In this document: positions 1-12,499 of the stretch, piece by piece | How positions within the stretch are numbered: the stretch's first letter is position 1 | How the letters are laid out: every line of letters begins with the position of its first letter | Assembly: GCF_021730395.1 (NCBI RefSeq) | Contig: NC_069366.1 | Coordinates: forward strand, 68,453,001-68,517,000 | Length of the DNA: 64,000 bases | Origin: Mercenaria mercenaria | Lineage: Eukaryota > Mollusca > Bivalvia > Venerida > Veneridae | Reading direction: 5' to 3' | Program-made: the position numbers and the translations under genes | The notes under the pieces: model-generated | The model's input: only the letters and a program-made list of their open reading frames with translations | Told to the model about the DNA's origin: nothing | Databases searched by the model: none

Positions 1-1604
1 TTATAATAATAGAATCATTTTCTAAATATTTGCAGTAAAATATCGTTACATAAATAAAATTCGATTTACTAACGTGTCTGAGTGAATGTCCGGCTAGCAA
101 CATGCCGATCGCGCGATCGCGCTCTTGGATATTCATTCTAACAATTACAATTAGAATAGCTAAATCTAGAATAACTAAATGAAAATCGAAATCGGTAATT
201 TTGCTTACCAACATTTTCTCATGCAAAGTGCTGAAATCCGCAAAACTTCTGGATCGTCTCGGTTGAAAGATTTTACAATTTCTATACAGCTAATGTAGCC
301 AAACAAATTTATGTGTAGAGTTTCAAACTAATACATTGAAATGGAATTTAAAAATTGTCGGGTTAGAAATGGCCCTAAGTATATATATATATAAGTTTTT
401 GCCATGTTTTGTGGCTGACAAATTATAATAAGAATAAAAAAGAAGCTACCACCAGTATTCAACATTCTTACTTTTATTTTAAAGATGTTTAATATATCTC
501 CAAGTATAGTCTCACGTGATATTTTCTGAATTTGCACAGAAGCACATAATGTTTAACTTAATGTTTATTGTAGTGTTTTAAAGAAAAAATGTTTAGTGAA
601 ATGCTGAAAATCCTGTTTATACTTCCGCGACGATGATCGAAAGTAATAGGTTTTTTAAGCTGAAAGAATTTAAGAAAACGTGTTAAAAATAATATATTTG
701 AAGGTAGGCAAAATTAGCAACTACAATTGTATCTGTTATTGAAGTTTTCCTTAGTTTTACCTATATGACATGTTGAACCTGTTTATAGCATTACTGACAT
801 ACCAAGTTAGTTCATTTACATAATATTACAGCATATGAGGGGTATATGTAAGTGGTAGCTGAAAGCATAAAAATGTATCAACACACTAGCATCCCTGTCT
901 CTTTTCTTTCATTTGATTTATTTTTTATCCAATAACATTTTTTTTCATTATTTTCTGGAATGTTAAAGAAATGCAAAATCTTTTGTTGTTACTGGATCAA
1001 GATGAAAGTCGATTGGATCACAGATGATAACAAATCACAAAATTTGAAGAGGTAATTTCCTGCAAAATCTAGCTTTATTTATTCATGTCGAAATCATTTA
1101 GAACTGCAGTATTTGAGAGGAAACATCTGCAGAAAAACAGCTCATTTATTCGACTACATATTTTATTTAAATGCGCTATGTGTTTCGTGGTAAACAAAAA
1201 ACATTTCAATGTTAACCAGTCAGTGAACTTTCTGAAAAATTGTACACATCTGACGATCTTGCATTACCCATAGAACCCATTTTCATTTATCCATCGGAAA
1301 GGAGGTAAATGCTTATATTTCGGACTAATATCTTACTGGAAATCTTACTGGAAATCTAGGTATTAATGACGACAGTAGCCTGCGTGTCTAACAAACTGTT
1401 CTGAAAATTTTTCCGTTCCATGCGTATATCTATGCATTAAAAGCCTCTAGCGGAATGACAGGACATTAACACTCTTGTACAGCAACCTACAGTATATATT
1501 TTCTCAAAGCATTGGCTGTGACAATTTTCTACGTTTGTTTATGCTAGCCATATTTTCATAATATCTGAGTACAAACAAGTCAATGTCGTTTTTTTCCCAA
1601 TAGT
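1..1604. other. AT-rich intergenic sequence, nothing recognised
   Basis: Only short open frames without splice context or recognisable protein similarity occur here. No repeat family shared with the rest of the window was seen. Confidence 0.5.
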
Positions 1605-1850
1605 ATTGCAGTTATGTAACGGCAGGCAGTTAACCTAACCAGTGTTCCTCGATTCTCTACCAGTAGTATCCTCTTCCCCGCAGCTAACTGCTAGGTGAAT
1701 CAGAGGTGGAGGACGAATGATTTCAGACAAAATATATGTTATCAAATTGTCACGAAAATATAACGCCTCGCCTGGGGAACAAACTTACGACCCTTGCAAT
1801 CCGTAGATCTGCGCTGTCCCTATTGAGCTAAGCTGGTATGCTATATATAT
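1605..1850 (-). repeat. tRNA-derived SINE, diverged copy
   Basis: On the minus strand the copy starts with a tRNA-like head (A box near 1840, B box near 1785) and continues into the body shared with the copies at 3322-3620, 27712-27968 and 38975-39241. The body ends with the 'aacggcgg' type 3' region. It is more diverged than the other copies. The organisation resembles bivalve tRNA-related SINEs such as RUDI, but the name is not verified. Confidence 0.75.
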
Positions 1851-2375
1851 AATCCTCTTGTCATTCTGAATGCAAACAAAGAAAACCATCGTCATGTTCT
1901 TTATCTCTGAGTACTAACAATGAATATAACCATCATGCTCCTTCTCTCTACAAACAAAGAAAATCAGCATCATGTTTACTATATCTGGCATATATGTTAC
2001 TACGATCAAACCTATCAGACCTTTTGACGAAATGTAGAATTATCATCATCACGGTTACCTCCTATCCCACTCTGTATTTGCCAAGGGTGTGGAATGTCTG
2101 AAAATGAAGTGCTTGCCCAATTAAGTTTGCGAGAAGACATTTAAAGAATAATTAAGAATTGCTGACATATGTTTTCTTACTAAGGAAGGAATACAAAGGT
2201 CTTTTCCTGTTCTATATATTGTGTAGATGCAAGATGTCATAGAATGCATTTTGGTGGTTTTAGTTTGGATTATAAATTGGTGAGCGAAATGACTCTTTCA
2301 TCCTACTGTTGTCTGACACTGACTGAAATTTAAAACAGGTTTAAAAAGTCAAACAAGTTCATGTACCAGACCAAT
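1851..2375. other. intergenic sequence, nothing recognised
   Basis: No exon, RNA gene or shared repeat could be identified. Confidence 0.4.
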
Positions 2376-2805
2376 AAAATAAAAATGTGGAAAACCACAG
2401 GTCGTCCAACACGACATAAAAGAAAATGTTGTAGTTTTGGTTTGATTGAGCCTGTTCATGGATGGGAGTGGAAGTACAAGCTACTGTTCACACCCTCTAA
2501 CCCCGGGTTAAGCAGAACTCAACATTTACACATGTTATAAGTACCAGAATGTAAATTAAAGACATCCGCAGAAGTATTCATACGGCGTTGCAAATGGAAC
2601 CTTCAATGATGCACAGAGTGCAATTCCATGAAAAGCGGCGTATGGTTCCCCGATAAAATAATGACTGTGCCCTAAACGAGAAAACAATGGACAGACTAAA
2701 CGAACTGGAATTTAGAGAGGGGATCTGTGGCTATGGAGCCTGCATATCACAGAAACGTTCAAAAGACAAAATTAAAAGCAGGCACCATATCCAAGGGGTG
2801 AATTC
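2376..2805 (+). repeat. dispersed repeat family A, copy 1
   Basis: This segment recurs at 9865-10330 (reverse), 22295-22640 and 56575-56775. Shared landmarks are a 'gaaaatgttg' head, 'tttgattgagcctgttcatgg', a 'ccgggtt' region, 'gacatccgcag' and 'ctaaacgagaaaacaatg'. It contains an internal imperfect inverted repeat around the 'gcctgttcatgg' motif. There is no coding potential. It may be a non-autonomous DNA element, but no termini were defined. Confidence 0.7.
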
Positions 2806-3321
2806 CGACTATTCTTTTTAAAGAAATATTTCCCCTAGAAAATACACCAAAACGGACATTTTCTTTTTAAGTATTGAGTTTTGAATAGCGGCGAGTTTGC
2901 ACATCTACTTTCATCCTCCCTCTTTTAATTGGCATACTTACTTCCCGTTTAGACTTATAATTATTTTCTTATGAGAATAACATTTAATTTTCTGAAAGGC
3001 TTGTAGTGTGTTTAGATTTCAATAGCAGCAATTCAAAAGCACAAGAACATTGTAATTTGCGAGAAGTTAAATTATCTACCTTTATCTTTTTCAGTTTTAA
3101 CCACTGAAGGGAGTTTAAAGAAGATAATGATAGTAAATGAGGAGCAAAATATCTATGGCTCTACCATGCATATTTGTAAAATTGAAGTACTTATTTTTAA
3201 CAGGTATAAGCCCTTTTAGTTACATATGCGTCTCCTTGGTTAAGTTTGAGTCCTAGTTACATAATATGAGCGAAGCATGGTGTTTACTTGGTGTAAAATA
3301 TTTGGGTCTTAAACAAAAACA

Positions 3322-3620
3322 ACCCGCCCGCTTAGCTCAGTAGGTAGAGCGTCGGTCTACGGATCTCTGGGTCGTGAGTTCGATCCTCGGGCGGGTCGTA
3401 TGTTCACCGTGACTATTTGATTAACGACATTGTGTCTGCAATCATTAGTCCTCCACCTCTGATAATTCATGTGGGGCAGTTGGCAGTTACTTGCGGAGAA
3501 CAGGTTTGTACTGGTACAGAATCCAGGAACACTGGTTAGGTTAACTGCCCGCCGTTACATGACTGAAATACTGTTGAAAAACGGCGATAAACCCAACACA
3601 AACAAAACAATCAAACTTAA
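3322..3620 (+). repeat. tRNA-derived SINE, near full length
   Basis: The head at 3325-3400 looks like a tRNA, with 'tagctcagtaggtagagcg' as A-box region and 'gttcgatcctc' as B box. It runs straight into a roughly 220-bp body ending 'aacggcgataaacccaacac' and an A/C-rich tail. A standalone tRNA gene is rejected because the same head and body occur together in three other copies in this window. Confidence 0.85.
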
Positions 3621-4434
3621 ACAGAAACAAAAATCATCATCTGTATTTCCTACTGTTTATGTTCAATCTATCTTGTAAGAAGCAAATGATGTGTCAGGAT
3701 GCTATAGGGATACCGGTACCATTGAATCAATGTAAGTGTTTGGTGAAATATAAAGCCTAGTTTACACACGCTTAATATATAAAATTAAAAGCGAATAACT
3801 GTTTCATGTGAAGTTATTGTAATCAGTTTTTATGGAGAGGGATTGTCACTTTAATCAGATTAGGCAATTACCATGTAAAAAATCATAAAAATATATAAAA
3901 CGCAAGCCACTCTCTACTTATATATACGTAGGTAAGGTAAGTATAATCAAATGAGTTAAAACAAATTTCGCCTTGAAATAAATTCTATCTCTACAGTCGA
4001 CCAATAATCAGCTAAATTGAAAAAAAGTCGAATGCGAACGTTTTCATACATCCGGCAGATCTATCTATTTCTTGGAACAAATACAGACATGCCAATCATT
4101 GACTTTTAGGATTGTTATTATTAAATAATTGTGTAATAAATGGATCATGATAAGCCACTCTCGGTTCAAAGACAACAAATCAACCAAAATGAAGAAATAA
4201 ACGAATAGTTTAGTTTCGCTATTCAATCAAATGCATTTCTAAAATTCCAAACGTAATATCTGGAAATACTGATTGACATTATGCACATTTTAATGTCTAA
4301 ATATAGATATAGCTCAGCATTTTGATACTCGCCAATTTCGGAATGTAAGGGTGTATTTCATAGTGTTCTTTATAAAAATCCACTACGTATAGTTATGTGG
4401 ATTGCATTGTATGTGCAATTATAATATGACTTGT
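3621..4434. other. intergenic AT-rich sequence, nothing recognised
   Basis: No exon or shared repeat was seen. Confidence 0.4.
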
Positions 4435-4925
4435 TCGTTCTTTTGATTTCCGTCTTCTGACCTGTTTCGTCGGGCCCTTTCGGGTGTTTCTCTTGATGCT
4501 CTTTCTTCTGCAAAGGCACTGAGTACACATTCTTGTATTCTTATGTTGCAATTGCGTGTGTTAGGAATTCACCTCGCGTGGTAAACTTTTATTTACACAG
4601 TTCGCTGACTTTGGGACATATGGAAGTGGGGGTGAGGTTAGGCACGCATCATAAACCGGTTTAAGCTACCCAGTGGGGTTTCTGCCACTGACCGTTCCAA
4701 GATAGTTCCCCACTGTGTTTCTTTCCTTGTTCGTTTTGTCCACGTGTTTGCTTTGTATGTGTATGGTATGATCTATGTCCGTACGCGCGCGAATGAGTGA
4801 ATGAGTGTGTGTGTGTGCGCGCGTGTCTGCGTGTGCGTGTGCGTGTGCGTGTTGGTCGTGTACACGTCCACGTACTGGGTATTGCGATTTGGGGAGGCTG
4901 CATTTTTGTAACGTGGTATTCCCTG
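4435..4925 (+). repeat. dispersed repeat family B, copy 1
   Basis: The segment shares long stretches with 33650-34205, and shorter ones with 9040-9240, 19790-19915, 32945-33265 and possibly 55195-55620. Landmarks are 'cctgtttcgt', 'cataaaccggtttaagct', 'ccactgaccgttccaag' and 'ggaggctgc'. At 34205 the longest copy continues into a LINE protein tail, so the family may be part of a LINE. Confidence 0.65.
4804..4852 (+). repeat. GT/GC microsatellite
   Basis: This is an imperfect run of alternating GT and GC dinucleotides inside the family B copy. Confidence 0.85.
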
Positions 4926-5129
4926 TGTGCTATCTGTCTCTGTTTTTCATGAAACCCTAAATAACTCAGTCCTGGTGGGATTTAAGAAATACCTATATTA
5001 GGTCCTCCCCCTCTTTCCTTCAGATACACCCAAAGAGGAAAGCGTAGCTCCCAACTTTTAAAGGGTTCTGCTATTATTCTGCTTGGTTGCATTCTATGCA
5101 TCCAGAGGATCTTTTACAGATTTTATTGA

Positions 5130-5890
5130 ATAATAAACATGCGGGGTGTCTCAAAACAGTTGGGTCATAAAATTGTTTTATCAAACGTTTTACAATGTTA
5201 CCAAATATAATTGGAATATTACCATGACTCAAAATCCTACGAAGTTTGAAAAAAAAACCACATCCCCATAAAAATCGGGTTTTGAAATACCTTCTCGCAG
5301 TGTCTTTAAGTTGCTACTGATTTTAAAAACCAAATCTGAATTACGGAAGTAAAATTTAGCAAAATATTTACACAATATACACAATGTATAATAATGGACG
5401 TTTATTTGTAATATACTAGTATTGATAACATTCATTTAAATCCTCAACATGACTAAACGTTCTCGCAAACCGAATTAACTGAGAAATATATATCCCATAA
5501 GCTGTAGCCTTGGGTACATCCCCGTCGATATGAGGGAATTTACAACACTAAGATTAAAATCACCCCACTTGTCTTAAATTTTGGTATGTATAATATTGTC
5601 ATAAATAAAGAGATGTAAATCTAAAAATGAAGCAGTAGTATCCGAAAGTTTTGTTTTATTTAACTGAAGCTCCCGAGTATAAATAGTATCTACCAATTGA
5701 GCCAAAAACGGATTATCCATATTAGGATGCACATATTGTTCCCATGGGAATACCAATCACTTGTCTGAAAACTGCATTCCCAAACCTGACGTAAATATTG
5801 TTCAATAAAAAGGAAAGGGCTGCTGCAAAATGGTTTACAAAAAATAAAGTAGAAACATCGTATGTACTGACTGAAGATACCTTGTAATTA
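5130..5890 (-). mobile_element. degraded reverse-transcriptase retroelement, probably Penelope-like
   Basis: Minus-strand translation shows reverse-transcriptase landmarks in order: an 'IGIPMGT' motif near 5745-5770, then 'ELQLNKTKLSDT' and 'SFLDLHL' near 5610-5680, then 'GISKPDFYGD' near 5265-5290. These match an invertebrate reverse-transcriptase type common in bivalve genomes. I favour Penelope-like elements, but the family is uncertain. The copy is broken and incomplete, a fossil. Confidence 0.65.
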
Positions 5891-5934
5891 TTAATCCTTA
5901 TCCAAGATTTCGCTAAAATTCTTAACCGTTCAAA

Positions 5935-6170
5935 ATATGTGTTTTCTCATGTTTCAAAAGTCAAGTTCAAAGTCATTTCTAGACTAAAAACTTTTGCAGC
6001 TCAAAGAACGAAGAACGCTTTGGCTGACAATTGTCATAGGATAGTTGCCTGGAGTCAGTTGATGACCCATGGTGGTTTCGAGGTCATTTGTCAAAGGTCA
6101 AGGTCGCTGCATTCACAGTTACATACCAACTTGCCTTCTTCAGGCTTTCATGGGGGCTGTATGTATTTTA
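5935..6170 (+). repeat. dispersed repeat with 'aaggtcaaggtc' motif
   Basis: The text has the style of widespread bivalve repeats rich in 'aggtca' motifs, with 'catttgtcaaaggtcaaggt' near 6085-6110. No second copy long enough for a firm family assignment is present. Confidence 0.35.
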
Positions 6171-6209
6171 CAAACAGCTCTAGACTTGTTTATGTTTGTT
6201 TGACATTCC

Positions 6210-7625
6210 ATATTTTCTAGTTGAATGAGAATAAATATCTTTGCCTCGTTCGTTTAATTCATCCCTAAGGGTAATGACTGAATAGTAATTATCTACTTTT
6301 TTCAAAGTAAATGTATTTTATTTGCTAAAATTATGTTTGAATATTCTGACATCTCAATTATATTTAAAGCTCAAATCTGACTGGTATATTTATATTTTGA
6401 TGTTTATTCAATTTGTAACCTTGAATTATTATTTTTTTTATTTTATTGCTCTGCTCTGAAAGACTGAGAGGGGTTTTATTTTGCCCTCCAAAAGGCTTTT
6501 AACGTCAGAACAATTTTACGTTGAATTAGTTACAATAAACAATCTTATTATTTTGTACTTAACGTCAAAATTCAAGTGTTATTGCTATCAATAAATAGCT
6601 CCTCAGTACCTTTTCTGCAGACATTTTGAACAATATGCGTATCTTGAAAATATGGCAAAGTCAGAGAGAAACCAGAGCCAATCAGTCAACTTGTTCAGAA
6701 TTACAGATTTCAGAACTAAGAAAATTATTCTTTAAGCTGCTAAGGTATGACATTTCGCTTCAATACAAGTCATGAATACTTTCATTTCCCTCTGGAACAA
6801 AGGGAATCGAGAGAGGAAGGGACAAATGAAATGTTAAGTCTTAGCGTGGTAGAGGTTGTAATGGGGACGGGCTTAGAGTACAATGCATATCCTTTTCATT
6901 AGCTGAAATTTGTTGCATTAAATATCTATTATTTTAGTTCACAAGCATTAGCATTATTTTAGGTGAATAATACTGAATATAACATGTTATATTCACAACT
7001 ATTCCAGTTTTTCATTTCGTAGGATACATATTTTCGTTTGAGCAGAAAATAATAAACAACATGTCTAGTTTTCTCTTAGTTTCCACGACGCTGAAAACAG
7101 ATAATGCGTTTTCCCAAATAGATGTTATGCATCAGTACACGATTAGAAAAGGACTACTGTCAAGTTTGTACATGAACGTAGTACAGTTACAACAATAAAA
7201 GGAGAAAATCTAAAACAGAGACAAATCTATGAGTAAAAATATCGAAATAGGATTGGTAAAATCAGTACAGTGTTTGTTATAAAACGTATGGCAGCAACGC
7301 TTTATAACAATGGCATTATGAGCCTTTTAATGTCAGGAGAAACATAAAAAATAAAAAACAACATAGCAGCAACAACTTTATTGCAATAAATATTAATCAA
7401 AGCACCAACACAAAGGGAAACAGAATTCATTCATTTGACCAATCGTTATAAAAATTATAAGAATAATCAAAACACAAAAAAGAAATCCACACAAAATTAA
7501 ATATTGCTACATGACTCCTTATACAACTCGCAGGCAAGTAGCATGTATTATATAACAGGTTTAGATTCAACGCATGTTTACTGTGCTATTAAAAGAAAAA
7601 ATATAGCTAAATAAGCGAAAATTAA
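6210..7625. other. intergenic sequence, nothing recognised
   Basis: No exon or RNA gene was seen. Only short spurious open frames occur. Confidence 0.4.
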
Positions 7626-7629
7626 TTTC

Positions 7630-7765
7630 TGATGTCATGTAATAAAACACTAATTGAATGGCTTGCCAATCAAAAGTCAAAACAATAATTTTGCATGGAA
7701 CCGAAAAGTTTCCAAACGCGGTCCAATTATTTGACTATTGACCGGCATGCCATTCGATAAGAGAA
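7630..7765. repeat. fold-back element, 'tgatgtcatgtaataaaa' family
   Basis: The arms 'attgaatggcttgcc' and 'ggcatgccattcgat' pair across a short centre. The flank 'ctgatgtcatgtaataaaa' is shared with the hairpin at 15650-15790 in the first VWA gene. It is non-coding and MITE-like. Confidence 0.65.
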
Positions 7766-7794
7766 TACTGTAGTTCAATGCGTACTATTTGACA

Positions 7795-8060
7795 ATAACT
7801 CAATCTTCAGATAATGTCATGCTAGTTTTTCACACAAATTGCACTTTTACTTTATGGATAGCACACATTGCGTTGTGTATTAACGTGTTAAAAAACCCTT
7901 GGGTTATGTTGGGGACGTTGCGGTCTCCAAGAATTCTGCGGGCTTCTGCAAGCGTTGATACACAAAACAATATTGCATTAAACACGACACGAAGACTAAC
8001 TGTATTGTTTTCATAGTTGATTTTACTTTCTATTCTGCTTTTCTCGGAAACTGTCAACAG
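7795..8060. repeat. fold-back repeat family C, copy 1
   Basis: Arms containing 'gttgtgtattaacgtg' and 'gcgttgatacacaaaac' face each other across a GC-rich centre with 'gcgggcttctgcaagc'. Related copies lie at 41835-41925 (one arm) and 58302-58425 (both arms). Confidence 0.6.
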
Positions 8061-8069
8061 GTTATTATT

Positions 8070-9030
8070 CCTCAAAAGCTCACACGTTACTTGCGATTCA
8101 TACCATTCGTGGTTGGCCCCATGACATGAATTGCTTTGTTGATATATGACCTTTTCATGTTAATACATGCCCGGATATAGTAAAAGGTAGATTTTATGTA
8201 AAAATCAATAAACTGAATTCTACCTGCCTATAATGTCACAATAAAATGAGAATTAAAATCGAGGAAGAAACAAAATAGTATGTAGTGGTATCAGCTATTT
8301 GTTGTCGTTAATCCTGCAAGCTGCAATTCCTCTGCAAGACTTATTGGTTCACAGTGCAGGCATATCTGCAGAAACAATCCAGCAGCATTAAGGTTTGCAG
8401 TTTCAAGACAGTATCTAGCTTTAGTGTCGTTTAAGGTAACGAAAACTTATGACATATATTAACTATTTAACTGTTACATTTTCTATTAGTGTATGGCATT
8501 TACTACAGCAGATGACAGTAGATGTGCCTTATCACACATTACGATTTTTGCAGGTAAACCCGATATAGCTCTACCTTTGAAGTCATAAAATTGTCTTTAT
8601 AACAGTTGAATTTCTGTATTGCCATGGCTAGAATACAAAGCCAACAGGATGGTTCAAACATTTTCAACAAATATTAATTGTAAATCAGCTTTAATAACTG
8701 TTCACAAAGTTGACTCGTTATAAGGTTTTTGAATCGATTTCCTAGCTTTGTGTTTTACAAGCATTAGCCGTAATATCCATATTAAACTTAGCCTGTTAAA
8801 ATTTCAAAAAGCCAATGATATTCAATACGTGCAGTAATGTGGTCATTATACAAGGAGGTGCTTCAAAACGTTCTGATACTGGACCATACAAATGTAATCG
8901 TGAAAATCTACCTAAGTAACACCTATACCAACCGTTCAAAGTATTCTCCCTTATCAGAAATGCATTTTTGTAGAGGCAATATCCATTGTCTAAAAACGTC
9001 GGTCACAATAGTCTGCCTTTGATATAACGT
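8070..9030. other. intergenic sequence, nothing recognised
   Basis: No exon, RNA gene or shared repeat was identified. Confidence 0.4.
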
Positions 9031-9039
9031 TTCAAGCAC

Positions 9040-9240
9040 TGATGGATTGCGCTTCCAATGGCACTTTTAGTGTCGTATCATCGCCCAGAAGAAATTTTCT
9101 GGAGGCGAGGAAACAGTGTCGAATTGACTTTGTGTTCATGTTTGTGTATGGTGTGCAAGAGTTGTTCGTGTGTGTCTTTGGGGAGGCTGCGTGTTTTGAA
9201 CGTGGCTTTCCCTGTTGGATATTTTTCCTTGTTTTTTTAA
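9040..9240 (+). repeat. dispersed repeat family B, short copy
   Basis: It shares 'ggggaggctgcg', 'acgtggctttccctgt' and the surrounding GT-rich text with 4435-4925 and 33650-34205. Confidence 0.5.
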
Positions 9241-9864
9241 ATTGGAGATTATGATGAGCATTTAATTTTTTATACCTTAATTTTGGCATATTCAAGGTAA
9301 TGAAAACCAGGCTTCATGTTTTTTTACACACCTGCAAACTGTCATTAATGACACGTTAGAGTGACCGTGTATAATATATAGTTCATTAAAGAGACGTTTT
9401 CCTGGAATAATAATAGTAGAGGCATGTTTTTTGTTTTCGCTTTTCACTGCCTTAGCCATGTTCACACAGAAAAAAAGCCATTGTATATGATTGTCACTAT
9501 TTGTATTTCAAATGCATACATGTATAACTTTTCCATTTCTTTCCCAATTTCTACGAATTTTTTCGAGTTTGTATAGATATTAAATACCTCTTTTTATCCG
9601 TGTAGAAATTTATAAATAATTATGTACTTTGCATGGAAGCGTATCAGTAACAAAACGTTTTGAAATACCTCGTATTGTTTTGCTTTCTTTGTGATTCTAT
9701 GATAACATAAATCGTTCTGATTATGTTACGTTTTCTACCATTTACTGACGTCCTACATGTGTCTGATGTGCTAACATCACTCACTTCTCCGATCGTTCGG
9801 CACGACTTTTATGTCGTGTTAATGGTACTGTGTAGTTTCTCAGCATGACCATTTCGCCCAGGGT

Positions 9865-10330
9865 GGTTCCAATACTCCCGCTTTCATAGCCCTGGGTATT
9901 GTATAATCACCCCTTGGATATGGTGCCTGCTTTTTAATTTTGTCTTTTGACAGTTCCTGTGATATGCAGGCTCCATAACCTTAGATCCCCTTTCTAAATT
10001 CCAGTTTGTTTAGTTCTGCCCATTGTTTTCTCGTTTGGGGCAAACCCATTATTTTATCTGGGGACCAAACGCCGCTTTTCATGGAATTACACGACACAAC
10101 CCGTGTTGAAGGTTCCATGTTTACCACCTTTGAATACATCTGCGGATGTCTCTAAATTGCTTTTTGTACTTTTAGCATGTGCAAATGTCGAGTTCTGCTC
10201 AACCCGGGGCTAGAGGGCGTGGACGGTAGCATGTATTTCCACTACCGTCCATGAACAGGCTCAATCAAACCGAGCCTGCAACATTTTCGTTTTTGTCGTG
10301 TTGAGCGGCCTGTGAAGTTTTCACTTTTTC
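9865..10330 (-). repeat. dispersed repeat family A, copy 2
   Basis: This is the reverse complement of the element at 2376-2805 and 22295-22640. It is nearly complete and includes 'gaacaggctcaatcaaac', which forms the internal inverted repeat. Confidence 0.75.
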
Positions 10331-10364
10331 TAATTTGCGTATAACAGGATAGGATATACAAGTA

Positions 10365-10720
10365 TATATATATAGTATGCCAACGGGCAGAATGTCAAGC
10401 CCGCCAGCACCTTGGACCTAGGAACCTGCTTTCTGCACATGACACTCTGTCTCATAATGGTGAACATTCATGCCAAATTACATCAAAATCCCACCATGCA
10501 TGAAGAAAAACTTCCTCGACCTTTGAGATAGGAATATGGGGCTTGTGCATGACACGCCTTCTCATTGAGATAAACACCATGCCAAATATAAACAAGATTG
10601 GTCCATGCATGTCAAAGTTATGGTCCGGACAAAATCGGACGGACGCATGGACGGGCGGGTGCACGCACGCACGCACATACACCGAAAGTAGCGACTATAT
10701 CGAGCTCACCGCAAGCGGGC
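10365..10720 (+). repeat. dispersed repeat with (CGGA/CGCA) end
   Basis: Two related halves each contain a 'catgcatg' motif and text on 'catgacac...tctcat'. They are followed by 'cggacggacgcatggacggg', a (GCAC)n stretch and 'gcaagcgggctcgaca'. This layout is typical of a common bivalve repeat. It is non-coding; frames on both strands are shadows of the repeat. Confidence 0.55.
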
Positions 10721-10739
10721 TCGACAATTGCTGTTATAT

Positions 10740-12060
10740 AAAATATATCATTTCTTCAATAAAATCTGTAAAACGATCCTTTGGAAGCAAAGAATGCAAC
10801 CAATAAGAATAATATCAGACTCGGTTTGATTGAGTCTGTTCAAGTTTTAAATATCAAAATTCCTACGATCGATTCAGTGAAATAACTTTGATATTCAAAT
10901 TTTATCGATCATCTTATATTCAGGCCTTTAAGATATCGTCACTCATTGAGTGTTCTAGCAATAGTATTACCTAAGTAATAAACCAGACACATTCCATTTT
11001 GTCCATTCTGTTTAAACATATACGTGTGTTCGTTACCTAACTCGTAAAACTGACAGCTAAAGCAAAAATGTCAACAGGAAAGTTTATTTTTGACAGTTTC
11101 TAATTTCTAAGCATGTATGCATATGTAAACAGTTTAGAAATAGGTTACTCAAAGATAAAACGTATTTCAAGCATTATGCAACCTTTCCAAACAAATTCAA
11201 CCAAAATTTAGAAATAAACTACTCGTTAAATGATCAATAGTGAAATTCTATGAACAATATGTCTGCAATTTCCTATGGATCTGACTCCTTCTAGTTGCAG
11301 ACTGTTGCGCCCGATCATTCCATTGTCTGTTTCCTTTTAATTGTTTAACGTGCTTTGATCCACCCTAAATAAAATTGTAAAGGGTAATTAGACATAATTA
11401 TATTCTGCAATTCATCGAGTTCATATATATCTTGGAAGAAACAGTTATCTTTATTACTAAGACTGGTCAGTTGGCACCTGAAATCTTGCATTCAAAATTG
11501 TTACCGGCTTTATGTCTAAAACATCTCAACAAATTTCCAGTTCAACTAATTTCACTATTGTTTTTATTGTTTCTTGTTAGGTATTTGTCTTTGCTTTCTA
11601 GCTATATAATTGTTACAAATGATTCCATCGGACCAAATACACTCGATTTATTTCGCACACATTTCTTGACACTATCGAAATCAGTACCTGTTCAACTGAA
11701 ATTTATGCAGACCTATTTATTCGGCTTTTAGAATGTTGTAGCAAAAATTTTATTACCTAACGATTTTGATAGGAAACTTGCAATAACTTATTTCTCATTA
11801 TCAGTTTCAAATCTGATTGGCATTTACATTTTAATGCGTATTTATCTCTTTATCTTGAACAATGTCTGGCGTTACATTGCTCCGCACTTAGAAACTGGCA
11901 AAAAAATTTATTTAAAATTTGTAAAATTTTATGTCGACTATACTGAAATTATTTGTTTTATATTATAGAGGCATAAACACCCTAAACACTTCAGATTCTG
12001 TAGTGATTGCTTAGAGTGGAATATCTATCAAGCGCAGCAACAGCGTTCCAGGTAAATTAT
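10740..12060. other. intergenic sequence, nothing recognised
   Basis: The longest open frame (11432-11731, TTG start) is low-complexity hydrophobic sequence with no family signature, and is not called as a gene. Confidence 0.4.
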
Positions 12061-12099
12061 GTTCCTAGTTTCGTAAAGAGCCGTAATATCGGAATCTGG

Positions 12100-12370
12100 T
12101 TACTGCCACATTGAATGACACGTCACTCGATGTAACACACGACACGACACACGACAACGCAACGCGACAGTCCATACGAAGTTCGCTATTATGATGTGGC
12201 GCACGACAATTTGACTCAACATACGACAATTGAACACAGGACATCCATGTTGTCGCACTGTCGTGTGTCACGCATGTGGCACGAACTGTCACGGTAAATA
12301 TCGAGTGTCGCGTCGGAGTGTCATGTGCCGTGTCGCATTGTGACGTGACACACGGTTTGCGAAGTGAACT
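12100..12370. repeat. CGACAC-rich inverted repeat
   Basis: The left side (about 12120-12170) is made of 'cgacac' and 'cgacaa' words. The right side (about 12260-12355) is made of the complementary 'gtgtcg' words. The two sides can fold on each other around a centre at about 12175-12255. The 137-codon minus-strand frame here is a by-product of the repeat. Confidence 0.6.
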
Positions 12371-12499
12371 CTTGGTTTTCATTACATATAAACATGCAAA
12401 CCAACATTTAAGGTAGTGGACCCGCAACGACCATTGGATAAATACATATTCCCCGTGTGCGATTTCGGCAAGTTCCAATTTTGTTCCAATGAAATCAAT

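Noticed and set aside
3325-3400. A possible tRNA gene with good A and B boxes
   Set aside because: The same head is fused to the same body in three other places, so it is the head of a SINE and not an independent tRNA gene.
4661-4903. A Thr/Arg/His-rich minus-strand frame
   Set aside because: It is produced by the GT/GC microsatellite inside a family B repeat.
11432-11731. A 99-codon plus-strand frame
   Set aside because: It starts with TTG, is hydrophobic low-complexity sequence, and has no splice or family support.
12065-12478. A 137-codon minus-strand frame
   Set aside because: It covers the CGACAC inverted repeat; its Cys/Ser/Val/Thr-rich translation follows from the repeat words and matches no domain.
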